DNA from: Rhyzopertha dominica
Taxonomy: Eukaryota; Arthropoda; Insecta; Coleoptera; Bostrichidae
Direction: 5' to 3'
DNA length: 64,000 bases
Assembly: GCA_025024175.1 (NCBI GenBank)
Contig: QCXZ01000001.1
Span: forward strand, 39,364,942 to 39,428,941
A model generated the notes under the pieces. The model did not search any database. It worked only from the letters and a program-made list of their open reading frames with translations, and was not told where the DNA came from. Both the position numbers and the translations under genes were made by a program. Positions 20,759 through 35,700 of this stretch are shown here, one piece after another; position 1 is the stretch's first letter, and each line of letters opens with the position of its first letter.

Positions 20759-23700
20759 ATGCGTTTTTGTCTGGTCTTACTACTTGTAACGGCTACGATC
20801 GTAAAAGGTAAAACCGTATTGTTAGGTACTTAGTTTTTTACCTCCATCATTTTGTTATGCGATCTATCATCTGTTGGATGACATTTATTGCGTCCTTACT
20901 CAGTGAGTTTGCATTAGTTGAATATATTATTTCACCTTTATCTAATCACATGACCACTATTTACGAAACTTCTCAACCTTTTCAAACACGCTTTTTTGTG
21001 CCATTATGTTGCATGCGTATAACTAACCTTTGTAACTGGAAAAATCCCGATTACAGAACAAAAATAAAAAGTGTAAAATGGATTAATATTAGTTAACATT
21101 TTTAACAGCATTGCGCATTATTACCATATTTTGTAATTTACTTATCGTGTGAATACCCGAAGTACATAATAACAATTTGCCACATCATGTTTGCCATACA
21201 ATTAGTCATCCTTTTCTTGTTTTAAGTATGTTACATGCTGATAAAACAGATGAATGGTCAAGTTCATAATATATTTGGTAATGTAGAATGTAATACAAAT
21301 CCGTCTAACAAATGATAAGATGGAAAATAATAATACTATCGTGTTTTTTTTAATTACCCAGTTTTGACAGCTTAGCTTGGATCAGCTTGATACCAAAATG
21401 GATAAGGCCTCATTTTATAAGCAGAGAGATCCTCAGATTTCAAATACAGCTCACATGCTAACACTTTTTTAAAAATTATTTTACAGGACTGTGATTGACC
21501 CAGTTCGTTGCGTGAAGCTTATTAATAGTGCAAATATGTAGAGAAAAGGATTTTCCTTGTAGTTGAACAAAAAATGGGTATGGAATGAATTTGAATCTCC
21601 AGGCTGGAGAACTATCTGACTTGATTTAAGGTCATTTTCAAAACTGGGAAAAAAATAATGCATGCTAAATACAAAAGTTTTTGAAGATATTTAAAACATT
21701 GGATAATTCTCATTTTATGGGAAACATATGGCAGCAGGCTTCACACATTAATAAATGTAATTAATATGATTTTAATTCAAATGTCACCCAACACACCTCA
21801 GGTACAAGCACTTTTTGTTACTTCATTAATTAATTGATTGATTAAACCAGCTTACGGTAGGCATTTCTGCCGCTCCCGGATATACCACGGGGCTGCCTAC
21901 ATCTGCGCTGGATTAGAGGGGTGACACCCTTTTTGCTAGTGGGCTCCCACATAGCGCATGTTAGAGGACTTTGGAGACTGTTATGGGGAGGTTTTCAGGA
22001 CATCCAACTAGCGAATACTTTTTTATTAGCCTCAGTGTTGGATAATAGTTTAGTTCGGCAGGCAGTGTTCTGTTCTTCCTCGGACAAGCTGCTGTCTGAA
22101 ATTGTATACAGCTTTAAGACTTCCTTATTTATTGTTTTCTTTTCTTTTGTGATTTCTGGCCACTGTTCTTCAGTTACGTTTAATTTTTCCATGATTCTCA
22201 CCACCGTTGTTCTCTACGTGTAGCACGGCCTTCCTTTTGTAATATATGGATAGGTTTGCAGGGTGCATTCAGCCGGTGAATGCTTTCCTTAGATGTTTCT
22301 GTGTTTGGCTTAGCGCGGCTTCATTGTTTTTCTCCTCATATGAGATGATGTCTGAAGTTGTGTATAGATTTAAGACCTCTTAATTTATTATTTCTTGCCT
22401 TTTTTAAGCGGCAATTATGATTCATGTTTCCATTTGAGATTGCTTTTTCGTGATGTCGACTCTTCTGTCGCTGATTTTGTATGTGTTTATCAGTTCGTTT
22501 TCTAGAGCTGTAGATTAGGTGACATTGTTCTACGGGATATTTGTCGTCTGTGTGCATTAGGGTTTTTCCACAATTCATTAAGGTCGATCAATTTTTTTTT
22601 TGTCGGTGGGTTTGTTTCCATATCTTCATGGTTTCTGCACAGTATTATTGCGTTGCTGTTGTGGTTTCTTACTCTTTTCTCTTGTTGTTGATATGATTTC
22701 TTCTCTTTCCCTGATATGTATTTTGGTTTTGGTTCCTGAATAGTTTCTTCTAAAGTCTCACTGATCTTGCATATGTTTCGTCTAATGTGATTTGTAGTTT
22801 TCCTTCTTATTTCTCTTACAAGGTGTTTGTGTTGCTGTTGGTGATGTTTTTGACATATATTTGGTACTTTCGGTCTTGCTGAAATTTTTTTTTACTAGGA
22901 TTACGTGATTTCTTGTATACACTTGTCTATATACATGGAACTACTTCACTGTAACGACAATTACAATAACAACTACGCAAGAACGTAGCAGTAGAACACA
23001 TTATGAACTTAAAATCTTATAATTTAAAATAACTGTTTGATTCCTGTTTATGTTGCTATTTCTTGAGTGATTTCTTATGTGCTTACCCATTCGCTTGTTG
23101 GATCTCTAGATGGGGTGATATTACTCCATCAGAATTTTTCTCGTCTTGTGTATTAGATTCTTTTCTCTTCTATACGTTGGAGCTTCTTTAGGACTATCCC
23201 AATTTTTTCGTGCCTGGACTTGTTTCCATGTTTTCCTAGTTTTTGTACAATTATTTCGCACTGGCATAGTGCTTTCTTACTTACTGCTTCTTTCTGTTCT
23301 TGTCACTATGACTTATTCTTCCAGCTTCTCTTCTTATTTTTCTTGGGCAGTTTTTGTGTTCTTGTTGGGTAATGTTCTCCCCATATATTTGGTGACTCAA
23401 TGTGCTTTGAAAGCGGTTGCTGTCTCCCGAGATTTTCTGTACCACAATTGTGTGATTTCTTGTATACATATTCTTGTATGTTAGACGCACGAAACTACTT
23501 CACTATTACGACACCAACAATAACGACAACACAAGAACCTAATACTATACCACATTATGAAGAGATCTAAGAGTTAATAGCAATTGTTCGGTATGTCGCC
23601 GATTGTGAGCTAACCACAAGCTGTATTAATATTTGTTTATTTATATACGTTGCCAGCATATTCCCTTCTCCTTGTACATCTTCTTTTGTTGATACTTGTT

Positions 23701-26700
23701 ACTATGAGAGACTTTTTTTGTTTATTTTTCTGAAAGAACGTCTGAAAGGACAGAATCTTATTTTTTATTATTTTGCTGGTTAGTTTGTTCTACTTGTTCT
23801 TAGTGGGGTATGTATTTGTTTTTTTAAACAAGTCTGTATAATTACATTTGATCTATTTTTGGACATGCCCGTTTCTCTACGTTTCACCTTCTTGAACATA
23901 AACAGCTCGCAACCTCTGGTCCAGGCTATTGCTCAAAATGAGATTTACCAGAATCGGAGCCGCTTTGTCAACTTTATACCTGTTAAGGGTTTGCTATTTG
24001 CCATCTGACACCAGAAGAGGCAAAATTTTGTAGGATGCTGCTACATTTATTCTGAAGGAAAAAAGAGATATCTAATTTTCAATTTAGAAAGTTGTTATTA
24101 AGTGTGCGAGATAAATTATGTGCCTGTTATATGGACTTATACTAAGACTTTGCTGCTTTTCAAAACACCGGCTAATGTTGCGTCACTCCTGGTGTAATCG
24201 GCCTCACATGCATTGAATCCCTCTCGTTTCTTGCTGGCCAGCACAACACACGACACATGGCACATACTTACACTAATCAGCTAATCACAATTCATGTTTA
24301 AAGTAATGTATGCCGATTGTAGTCTTTTTTATCACAAAGCAAACAAACAGTTCTTGGGTAGTGACTTTACAGCGCTCACAACACATCCTTTCTGGTCAAG
24401 TGCCACCACTCGAGGCTGAGGTACAAGTGCTTTTTGTTTACTTAAACAAAAATTAAGAATGAATTTAAATCCTTTACATTTGCAATATTAACTACTGCAG
24501 TGTTTTCGAAAAAAATATCTCCATAACCATGCAATATAGGGTGTACTGAAATTACATCGTCATTGCTTAACTGTAGATTTGCGAGCCCAAATGAGCACGA
24601 TTTGTCGAAAAAAGTTTTTCGTTTCTGAGTTATAGCCCTCCAAAGTTTGACAGAAAAATTGAATTTCTGTTAAAACTGTGTAAGCCATTAACATACGATA
24701 ACGAATTCTTGTAGTTGACAGTGACTCATTTGGATACACTATTCGTAAAAAATAAGAAAAATTTTAATATCCAAAAAATGATAAAAAAATTTTACAATTA
24801 AAAGTATTCTCGGGTGTTGAAATTTACACCCGAGAATAATTTCTTTTTATAGATTTCAGATATCACCTATACAAGTTCGAAAATTATAATACCATAGGTA
24901 TAAATGACATCTGCCATGGATGTTACCGACTGCATCTCACAGTTTCATTAATGTAGTTCATGTATGACATTCACAGATGGTGCTGTAACCCATTCCATGA
25001 AATTTATAAGCACTGGCTATTTGCCCATTCTTGTTTTCTTATGTTCTTTAGTAACAATACAACATTGCACTTTGTAAAAATACTACATCGACAGTGACAG
25101 TGGGGGGGGGGGGAATAGTAGTAGTTATTGCTTATGAAGTAGTTAAAGTTTGTTGGCAAAAATAAAAAAACAAAAAATTGGTCATTGGATTAGCAAATGC
25201 AAGCAGCATTGCCCAACTGACTCTCTATACAGGTTGTCTCTAAATTCGATGTCATAATTTCTAGTGCGTATTCCTGACATGAAATTATGACTAAAAGTCT
25301 AAATAAACTTGCGTCCGAAAATGCCTCTTTTTGATATAGGGTTGAAGTTAAAAAAAATTGTATTTTTTTTTTCGAGAACAGTTTTTTGAATCTAGGGATT
25401 TTGGTAGAATCTTATAACAGATCACGACTAATAATCTAGCATAAAGCATTTTTTCATATCTGTAACAGAAAAATAGTTGTGTGTGACTTGTTGAAAAACT
25501 GAGCAACAAATAACGTACAAAAAAAACCTCTTAGTGCATTTCGCTAGAACGAACCGTTTTTGAAAAATCGAAAAAATCTGAATTCCTACAGGTTGGCACA
25601 AATCAACCAAAAATTAACTTTTTTTTATTTTCCAAAGAAATTAACGTTTATACAGCAACAATTTTTGGAATATTATTAAACTTTATCATGTCAAATGATC
25701 AGACATAGGATTACCTCCATATCTAAACAGTGGAGGTAATTGGGGGGGCAGGAAGTTTTTTTTTATAAAAAGATTGTTTCTACATTCTTTAAACCGTTTC
25801 AATAATTATAAAGATCATTAAGAAATATAAAAAAAGACAAATAATTTGTTCAATTACATATATCGATTTTCTCGAAAACGGTTCGTTCTAGCGAAATGCA
25901 ATAAGAGGTCCTTTTTTGTACATTATTTGTTGCTCTTTCTGAAAATTAGTTTTTGACATTTCACACACAACTTTTTTTCAAAGACAAAAACCCCGCTGCC
26001 CCTCCGCCTACGCCGCCTTTGTTACAGATATGAATAAGTGCTTTATGCCAGATTATTAGCCGTGTTCAATTATAACATTCTGCAAAAATTCGTAGTCGCA
26101 AAATACTATTCTTTAATAAATAAAGAATTTTTTTTACTTCAGCACTATATCAAAAGTGAGGCATTTTCGGACACATGTTTATACAGACTTTTCGTCATAA
26201 TTTCACGTCAGGAACCCACACTAGAAATTATAACATTGAATTTAGAGACATCCTGTATTTCTATATAGCTATATAATTAATTGTGACAATGGTTTATTTA
26301 TCTTGCAGGCCAAACAGGAGAGAAACACGTTCCTGTTCCTAATTATCCAACATCATCTTCATCAGAAGTGCCCCCTACCAGTCCTCCAACGAAACCAACA
26401 CCTTCGCCCAACCCACCTACCCCTACGACCAAACCAGTTACCCCGCCTACACCCACAACTTCCCCTAAGCCTCCTACACTGCCTCCTAATATTACAACTC
26501 CCGTACCACCAACCCCTAAGCCTCCTACACCACCTCCTAATACTACAACTCCAGTACCAACAACCCCCCCTACCACACCAACTCCATCACCAGCATCAAC
26601 AACAGCCATTCCGATACCACCTAAACCAGAAGACCAACCTGGAACTTGGGTTGCCAACTACACAGGCACAAACAGGACTTGTATTGTGGCGAATTTTGCT

Positions 26701-29700
26701 GCCCAAATAGAAATTCCCTATTCCATCAACAATGCCAGTAACTCCTCATACGTTGGCTATTTGAGTGTTCCTCCAAATGCTAATGTAACAGGAAACTGCA
26801 GTAACAGCAGCCAAAGTATCATTCTTAGTTGGTCCCTCGTTGTGAATAGCTCAAATACACTTGAATTAATCTTTAAGAAACCAGACGCCAATGCCACTAA
26901 GTATGATTTGGACCANCTGAAGGTTTCTGCATTTATGGNTAATGGAACATTCCNGGGGNTTGGCAGTAAGTACTGTACTATTTTGTATTTAGTTACAGCA
27001 TGCATAGCTACAAAACAATTTTTTCCCTCTCGGTGTTTAAGAATTGAGCAAAGCGAGCTGACAGGCTATACCAACAATGAAATGTAAAGAATATACAGGG
27101 TGTGTCACAACAAGTTCCTATTAAATGATTATACAGAAGCGCTTATGCAAAAACTTCAAAATTTTGCAGTAGTAGTTCTTGTATGTGCCCCTTTTGATGA
27201 AAATAATAGCAATTGAAAACATCTTCCGGGTGGTATACCATAAGTGGACGCTATTTTTATTATTTTAAAGAACACCCTGTACATTTTTTAAATTCTAGAG
27301 TGACTTGATGTAACACACTCCTCGGCATTTGATTAGCCCTACTCCAAAATTATGCTTTTTTGCATGTTATGAAGTGTGTTTGTTATATATTATCAAATTA
27401 TATGAATGTATTAATCAGTTAAAATAAACTCAATTTTTGTTTAGTTCGTTTTTAAAAAACAAGCACTATTTAAATGATGATTTCGTCACGATATCTGATT
27501 GGCCTCACTACAACAACGTAAAACAAAAGCAAACTATATGTTAAGTTTAATATTAAAACGGAAACGAAAATCAGTAACAAATAAAATAATGAACAAAAAC
27601 TACTAAAAAAAAATTAACTTAATGGTGTATATGAGATCCTCCTTTGTGGATGAGTTCAATGATTCTATTTGGTATAGAATTAAATAAAGAATCCAGGTAT
27701 CCCTGGGTTATGCCAATTCCAGGCAGGCTGTATGGCATTGGTAATCTGCCGTACGTTGTTCACTATTACAACTGCCTGGTAAGCCGTCCCGAAAACATTA
27801 TCTATAATGTTAGATCAGGTGACACACTAGCCCACTAGACCACATTAACATTTTTTTCCACTAACCAACTACTGACCAAGCATGCAGTATGGACTGCAGC
27901 ATGATCATGTTGGTAAACCCATGGTCCTTTCTATTATGAGTTTGACCCATATCAATAAATCCCTATATTTCTGAGCATTCTGAATTCCATCTAATATTAT
28001 ACATACGTCACTCATTTAGGTGAAATTGTGCTCCACACCAATACCGTGACTTTCCGTCTATGGTAACGAGCAAATTTTTTTTTCTTAGGTGTTGGAAATA
28101 TCCATCTGGACCATCAAGAGAAAATCTTTTTTCATCTCTGAAGACTAATCTATTACATTGCTCTTGCCACCCCATATGGTTTCTTGCAAGTTTCTTGCAA
28201 AATTGAGGCAATTTTCTTTGTGTCTGAGTCAAAAAGGGCTTTTTTTTTGCAAGTGATATCATTGTAATTGTGTACATTTTTTAATAATACTCTGCACAAT
28301 TCTTAAACTGGCTGTACATTCGACTACTTCCTTAATTTTTCTGGCAGTCGGTAGAATTGGAGGCTTCGCATAAAATATTTCTTCTTTCCCTTGCTATTGT
28401 GGCAGTTTGAATGCCACCTCTATAATTTTTTCCATAATTTTCCTCTATAATTTATTCCTCGATTTTCAATATCTTTAACAAAATTATTGGCAATCTTAAT
28501 GCTACAATGAATTCTTCTGGCAATTTCTCAACTGGAGTACCCTTCTTCTCTTGAACATTTAATACAGTCAACCCCTTCGGCAGTCGAAAAACTTCGAAAA
28601 ATCAGTATACACACTATCCATTTGCATTCTGCAAAAAATTCTGATAAACCAGTAGATTTGAAACAGTGGAATAACCCATTGAGAAGCCATGTTGCTGTGG
28701 TATGATAAATCGTCTTACGGCCCATCCAATCTGGATTAATATAATTTTATCAAATAACTTTGGCATTGCAGATTGAATAAACACCCCCGCGATAGCTGGA
28801 AATATTTTGTCTGTCTCCTGGTTTGTGAATTCGTATAAGGTAACTGTCCTTCCAGTAAAGCAGAAGTACACCTTGACACAGTAACAATTGGAAAATCAAT
28901 TGAAGAGGCTTGGACAACATAAAAATGCACTTTTTAATAAAAAATGCTGGTATTTCATCAGGACCACTGGTGAGCTTAGGCTCCATTGATTCGATATTCT
29001 CAAAAACATCTTGCACGCTAATTTTAAATTTGTTAAGGTAACAATAATTTTCAAACCTATAAGCAGGCAACATTAGTTCTAAGGTGCAGTAAACTCCCTG
29101 TAAACTTACTGAAATTTCCGGGATTGGAATAATTAAGTATTTGCTTTCAGTCAGTTTTCTAGCCTTAGCTATTCTATTTATTACCTCTCCAAATGAAATA
29201 AGGTTATATTGCACTTGTAAAGTTACGATCACCCAATAATTGCTCGTTTACTTGCAATGAACCCTTGGCTGTAAATAATCTCCTGTTTAACATAGACCGA
29301 CAGATGCTCGAAAAAACAGATGGGGACCCATGCTGAAGTTTATGACCGCCAATAAATGCCCGTTGTAGAAGTATTTAACTTCTTAAACAATAGCAGAGCA
29401 ATATAACCTTATTTTGGTTGGAATACTATATGAAGTAATAGTAATGAAAGCAGGCAGCAATGTTGAAGGAAACAGTATGTGTAGACTCATGGACCCTTGT
29501 TCTCTAGCTTCTTGCCCTTGCACGATTCTCAGATATGTTAATATATGCTTTTGCTGTTTTCAGATGGAACTCGTATTGTTTTACAACACAATAATGTTGA
29601 ATTCAACACCACCCTGGACAGGTCCTATAAGTGCTTCAAAACTCAACGTTTCAATCTGACCACCCCAAGTGATTTGAAGACAACTGTTGCTTTTCTAAAT

Positions 29701-32700
29701 ATACGTCATGTCCAACTGCAAGCATTCAGGAATGCTACTGGAACAGTATTTGCTGAAGGTAAGTAAATTTTAACAGTTTGTGTTGGAAATGTTTGAAAAT
29801 GTACGTGTTAGAAGTTGTCTATCTGCAAGGTTGAAATAGATATACTCCATTTGATTAGAGAAGAATACATGAGCGTCATCATTTGCATGTCATAACCAGT
29901 ATCGCCGTCGTTAATAGGGGTCATAAAATTTTAATTATCACCTTCAATTGCTCTTTGAGGTTTCTGTTGCACGGAAATGATGTTTTTACATACTTTTAGT
30001 GGTTCATAGGTAACATGATAGAAATGTAGGTGGTTTCTTTGCAAACAGTCTAGGCACAATTACAAGCCATGTTGTTGGCTGAATGGACACAACCGTTGCA
30101 GTACAATGCGCAGCACACAGCAAAATAGAATGATATATTATGCAAACAAACACTAATAATAAAGAAACCACGCTGTATAAACAGTAAATGTGTAACACAA
30201 TAACAAAAACACGCTCTAACCGTCTACATTAAATGAAACGCGAACATCGAATCTGTCGAATGGGAGCAGTCCACTGTATACTACCGTTAGCTGGCAACGG
30301 TTGGGGTCGCATGCGTAAAATGGTTTGTGGGTATGACGTCATTGATGATGCCCTGTATTCTTCTCTAATCAAAGAGTACCTAGGGTTTTATATATAGGGT
30401 GTCCTTGAAATACACCACAAACTTTTGACAGGTGATAGAATACGCAGTTTTAAAAACTTTTTTCGAATAAAAAAATTATTTTTTAATATAATAATACATA
30501 TAACCAACGGTTATAATGAAAAACTAGTTTTACAATTGCTTAACAAAAATGGCAAAACCATTCTGCGAAATAAAACATTAAGACTGAAAAATTGAGTGAC
30601 TGGTCAGGTCATCTTTATTGGCAACATTTCTTGCCAGATTCGGAAGTTTCTAGGACAATGTTCTTTCAAATCACAAATAACATTTAAAACTATCAACAAT
30701 ATTAGAACAAATTTGATCAGAAACAAAGANCCATTGGATTCTCTAGACAATTGTGAGGTATATGAGTTGTGCTGTGGTGACTGTCCCGCAACTTAGGTTG
30801 GTAAGACCTATAGAAATTTTGGTAAANGGATCAAAGAANATATATCTTCAATTAGAACTAAAGGAAATAGAAGTTCGCATTTTGGCAACCATATAAAGGA
30901 TACAAATCATACATTTGACATTAACAATAACTTTCGGATCTTACATCAAGAAAACAATAATAGACGTCTTTTAAATTTGAAAGCTGAATCAGCAAAATAA
31001 TTTTAAAATTTCCACAGTTTTTAAAATGTTCGATTAGAGTAGTGAGGTTTTGNNTGGAGNTACGTGCATTGGAGGTTTTGGCTGTTATTTATATTTATTT
31101 AGTAAGTAGATATCCAAAATTGTCATGTGTATGTTTGGCTACCTATATAGATGTTCACGTTTGTGGTATTGTATTTCTTAGAGTTTTTATTGTTTTACAA
31201 AACACATTACCTTGTTAGTCGCTCCATTTTGTTTGTTCTGGATGGATGTTCTGTGAGAATTTGACTTTAGACATAAGTTTTTAATATAAATGTGTTGTTT
31301 ATTACATGTACTGTGCAAGAGATTCTTGTAGACCTCGAAGATGACAGTTGTGAAACTGTTGAATCGCGTTGCCTGACCCTTATTTACAATAACAAATAAA
31401 AATATTCTATGAGAGTATAAAGAATTCAACTCTTCAACATTATTGATTGAGTCAAATTGTAGGAAATTCAAGGAGAACAAAGCTTCCATATCAGTATGGA
31501 ATACTCCTTGCAGTAATGACAGTTAAGGCGTTTTCGATTGACTTTGGTCTCTTCTGGTCCCGGTCTCATTTTTGACAGTGATCTGCCAGCAGTCTTGAAT
31601 TTTTGACACTGGTTCATGTGTCCGTAACATCATTTATCAAACGAATAAAACGTTACGGTCGGCGGTTTGACGTGACACATGTGCCTTGCAACATAATTTA
31701 AGCGCCAATTTTTGTTTTAATTTGGGTAGTTCGTATGTCCTTGTTTATTTCGAGGGAAATGTGATAGTAGTTACTTTTTGTTTACCTACTGCAGGAGTTT
31801 GAAAATTTCTTTACAGGGTCCGTCCCATAAATATCGAACATTTTTCAGGACAAATACTTTTATTGAAATTTTTTGTACAAAGCATTAATGTTCTTCCAAA
31901 TAACATCCTCCAGCATCGATGTACTATGGAAGACATTGATGGGAAGGTCTTCAAGCACCCTCGTTGTAGCCTCTTGGATGTTCTTCACGGAGCTCCAATG
32001 CTTGCCTTTGGTGCGGGGAAACAAAAAGAAGTCTGACACAATGATGTCAGGACTATAGGCAGTCTGCGAGACCATCGAGACACCTGCTTTGGCCAGGTAG
32101 TCACCAACAATGAAGGCCGTGTGTTCTGAGGCATTGTCGTGGTGAAACTGCCAAGCCTCTTTCATGTCTGACCGCACGCGGTTGAAACCTCTGCGGGAAC
32201 CTTTTGAGCACTTCCACATTGAGTTGAGGATCTGGACTATCAACTGCACTCCCTGACGCCAAATCTCGTCAAGTAGCTGACGCACACGGTCTATTTTCTT
32301 GTCGGTTAAGGACGTTGATGGCCAACCAGAGTGGGTTTTGTCGGCGATGTCTTTCCTTCTGTCCCGGAACATCTTGTGCCTCTTTCGAACTGATGATTCG
32401 GACAAGGCTTTGTTCTTGAAGGCCTGTTGAATCAGCTGGTTGGTTTCCACAGTGTTTTTACCGAGTTGAACAGAAAATTTCACTGTGTACCGCTGTTCAA
32501 ACAGATCTGTTATTGTGGCACTTCGACGCGGTGCCGTGAAGAGCTCTACGCAAACGCACATCCTGACGTTCCAGGTGCTCAGAGCCCACCGAAACCGGTC
32601 GCAGTGTGTTAGCTAGATCCCCCCATAACTTTTCTTTGCCAGGCGCAGCGCTTCCAACCGTTTAGCTACCCTCCCAAAAAAAGTGTTCGATATATATAGG

Positions 32701-35700
32701 ACATACCCTGTATAATAGCCTTGTGTATACATATTATAGTGTGCTCACCTTATGGGATTTATCGCGGACACCTATTTTGCTAATTTATCTCTGTATGGTG
32801 GCGGTACGTAGCGGTAAACATCGGAACTGCTACATGGTATTAAATGCGGTAAATCGGAGCTTTGAATTTCGTTAAAGGGGAATATCAGACTGTACCCCTT
32901 CCATTAAACGTCTGCATTACACTACCAGGACCAAGGAGCGTGGGTGAGGGAACGCGGGGATCAAACAACTTCTAATAACAGCGTGATTGATATACGATAT
33001 ATGTACGTGCACCTGCACGAGCCATCGAAAAATGAGCATTTTCGACTTTCGCGATTTCACACATCATGGCATGCAAATTGCAAAGTTCCGATACGCAATG
33101 GCTATAATAAAATCTGTATGTTAAAAAACTGTTTCATACAAAGATCGTTGGCAATTTATAGACTATTTTGTTAATTTGGCTAATTAGGTAGGAGCGTTTA
33201 CATTTGCGACTATTTTGATATTTATTTCGTAGTTTATGAATTTTTGGTAAAGCATAGCTTTTTAATATTAGGGATTTTTTAACTTTAATTTGTATTGAAT
33301 GTATTGATTACTATCTATCTGTTTATTAACAATCCTATTAGGTAACATTTTGGATAAAGAAGATGTGTAAAAAAAAGTTAAACTAATATGGAATTTATGA
33401 AAAAAGTACACAGTCCAAACACAATATAGGTGGCTAAGTATTAAGCCAGGTCCACATTAGTAAAAATTTGTGTTGTGCAGTATGCGCCGTAAAAATGTAT
33501 TTTAATAATGTAGTGCATATGTGTGCGGCGCATAAAAATCAACTTAAAAATATCTGTCGCGCATGATGCACGCTATGCGTCGGTTGGTGGTTTTTTTGAC
33601 TAACATCAAAAGGAATTTGCGCTAAAACATAAACGCTATGAAACCGCTTCAAAAATGAAAAAAGATTTGCTGCAAAACACATACTAAGCACAATGGATAT
33701 TTTCTTCCTGTTGACATCAGGGCATCAGGTCTTCATGTCAGATGTTTGAATTCTCTGAATTATTGTTAGTGTAACTGGTCCAAAGAAGATGTGCGACGTT
33801 CATTGTCCTGTATAATTTGATATCAAAACATAATAACCAGAAAAAACAAAAAAAGATTAAGAATTCTTGAACAAATCACTGTATCACAGAAAAGCAAGCA
33901 ATTGGGATGCCAGTATTTCCTGAAGTCTAAAATCAGCTGCAAATCTCTGAAGGTGCTGCTTTTTTGACGCACGGGCCGAGCGCTTACGAACGGCACACAA
34001 CACAAATTGTTAATAATGTGAACCCAGCTTTAGACTCAAAGGCCATAATATGCATCACGTAAACAATGGAGACAGAGAAAAGTCCCCACTAGAACTGCAT
34101 AATATGGAATGGAAGCAGCAGATCCCGGATTTATCATAACCAGTGTCAAAAATATAAAACTGTTAACATGTGTCCAACTTGATCCCCTTAGAGGCTATTT
34201 ATCTATATGAAACGCATTTTAAACCATCTGCTAAATACGGATCTTACGCCTTGAAATAACCCACTTAACACAAGATAATAGCTGAATATGTAATATAAAC
34301 ATATTCTTCCCCATATGTTTGACTGACTTTTATTGTTTTGATTAGGTATAGTTGTTAAGCCACTGAAGAGTTCAGCGGAGATGTTGAAATGCTGGCATTT
34401 ATATGCATTATTGGTTTTGCAAAAATTTAATTTGGAAATAGAATTTAAAGACGTATTTGGTTATAAAACATTACAGATCCATTTATTCTTATTATTTGTC
34501 TCTTTACCTAATTATCTTCAAGTTTTTGAACACAAGTTCCAATTGTTCCTATTGAAGTTATCACAGCACATCTCTTATTATGTTACATCAGGTGTCCGAA
34601 ACCGTATCTCATTTACTACATAGTCGATGAAATAACAAACGTTATAGCCTGACCTACCCTCACATTCGGGAGTCTCGTTTGTTAAAGCTTGCAAAACTGT
34701 TTTATTGCTTGTTCGATTGTTTTTGGAAGTATTATCGCACAAACCGTCTGGTTATAATAAAACATATATCTGAGATTTAAACTGCTGCGGGACAGTAAAC
34801 GTAATATTGAATGATCTGATTTCTTTTGCCTGTTAGACAAAGTACTTATAAATAGGTAGTCAATAAATCGTACGAGGAATAACAACCCAAGCATTTATAA
34901 AAAACCAAGCTCATCTTTTAATGGGATATCGTGCGATAGGCGTAGGCGTTACTCTTAGAAAACTATGTTGGCAGTTTGTATTTTGCATATAAGTACACGA
35001 ACATTTACGGAGATTACACGTTCATTATACGAACTAAAAAAATGATTTGTAAGACAGTATGGCTGCATAAGACGTAAGATTTTGCTTTTAATACGTATTA
35101 TAATACAAATTTATATGGATATACTATTTATGATTGGAACTCGTATTCTGCATTCGCATAATTATAGCATCACTTGGCAACATCGGCAAAGGAATGGNTT
35201 TAAAGTAGGGGACATGAGNGGTACTCAAAATGCCNGTAACGTCAATTACTTCTATTTTACAAATTCGTTACAGCGCCATCAAACGTCTGCCCCCAGAAAC
35301 ACTCGCATTTCGCCCCCAAAATCTGTCCGTTTTTTCGCAATGTAGGTGAGCACACTATAATATGTATACACAAGGATAATAGTGTTTACCATCTGATAAG
35401 GGATCCGGCATATCCCTGTTATAATGGCTAATGAAGCTGTACTTTGTTTGAATTGTGGTAATTCTGTTTATGTTGTNGCATATTTGATTCTTTGGAAGAG
35501 GACAACTGTATGTACGGAGGTTGACGACATTGTTTTGGTGGGTGACTTCAATATTGATTTTTTAAACAAGCTTTCTGGTGGCTTTGAATATGTTTCTAAA
35601 ATATTGGAATGTTTTAATATGGTACAGATCATTGATAAACCTACAAGAATTGCCGAAAATGTATTACTAAAGAAATACAACTGATATCTTAGGGAGTGGA

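Noticed and set aside
23146..23484. 112-codon hydrophobic plus-strand ORF
   Set aside because: T-rich strand of a dispersed repeat gives Phe/Leu/Ser-rich translation; no homology recognised.
26343..26657. Gly/Val-rich minus-strand ORF opposite LAMP1 exon 2
   Set aside because: Antisense shadow of the Pro/Thr-rich stalk codons.
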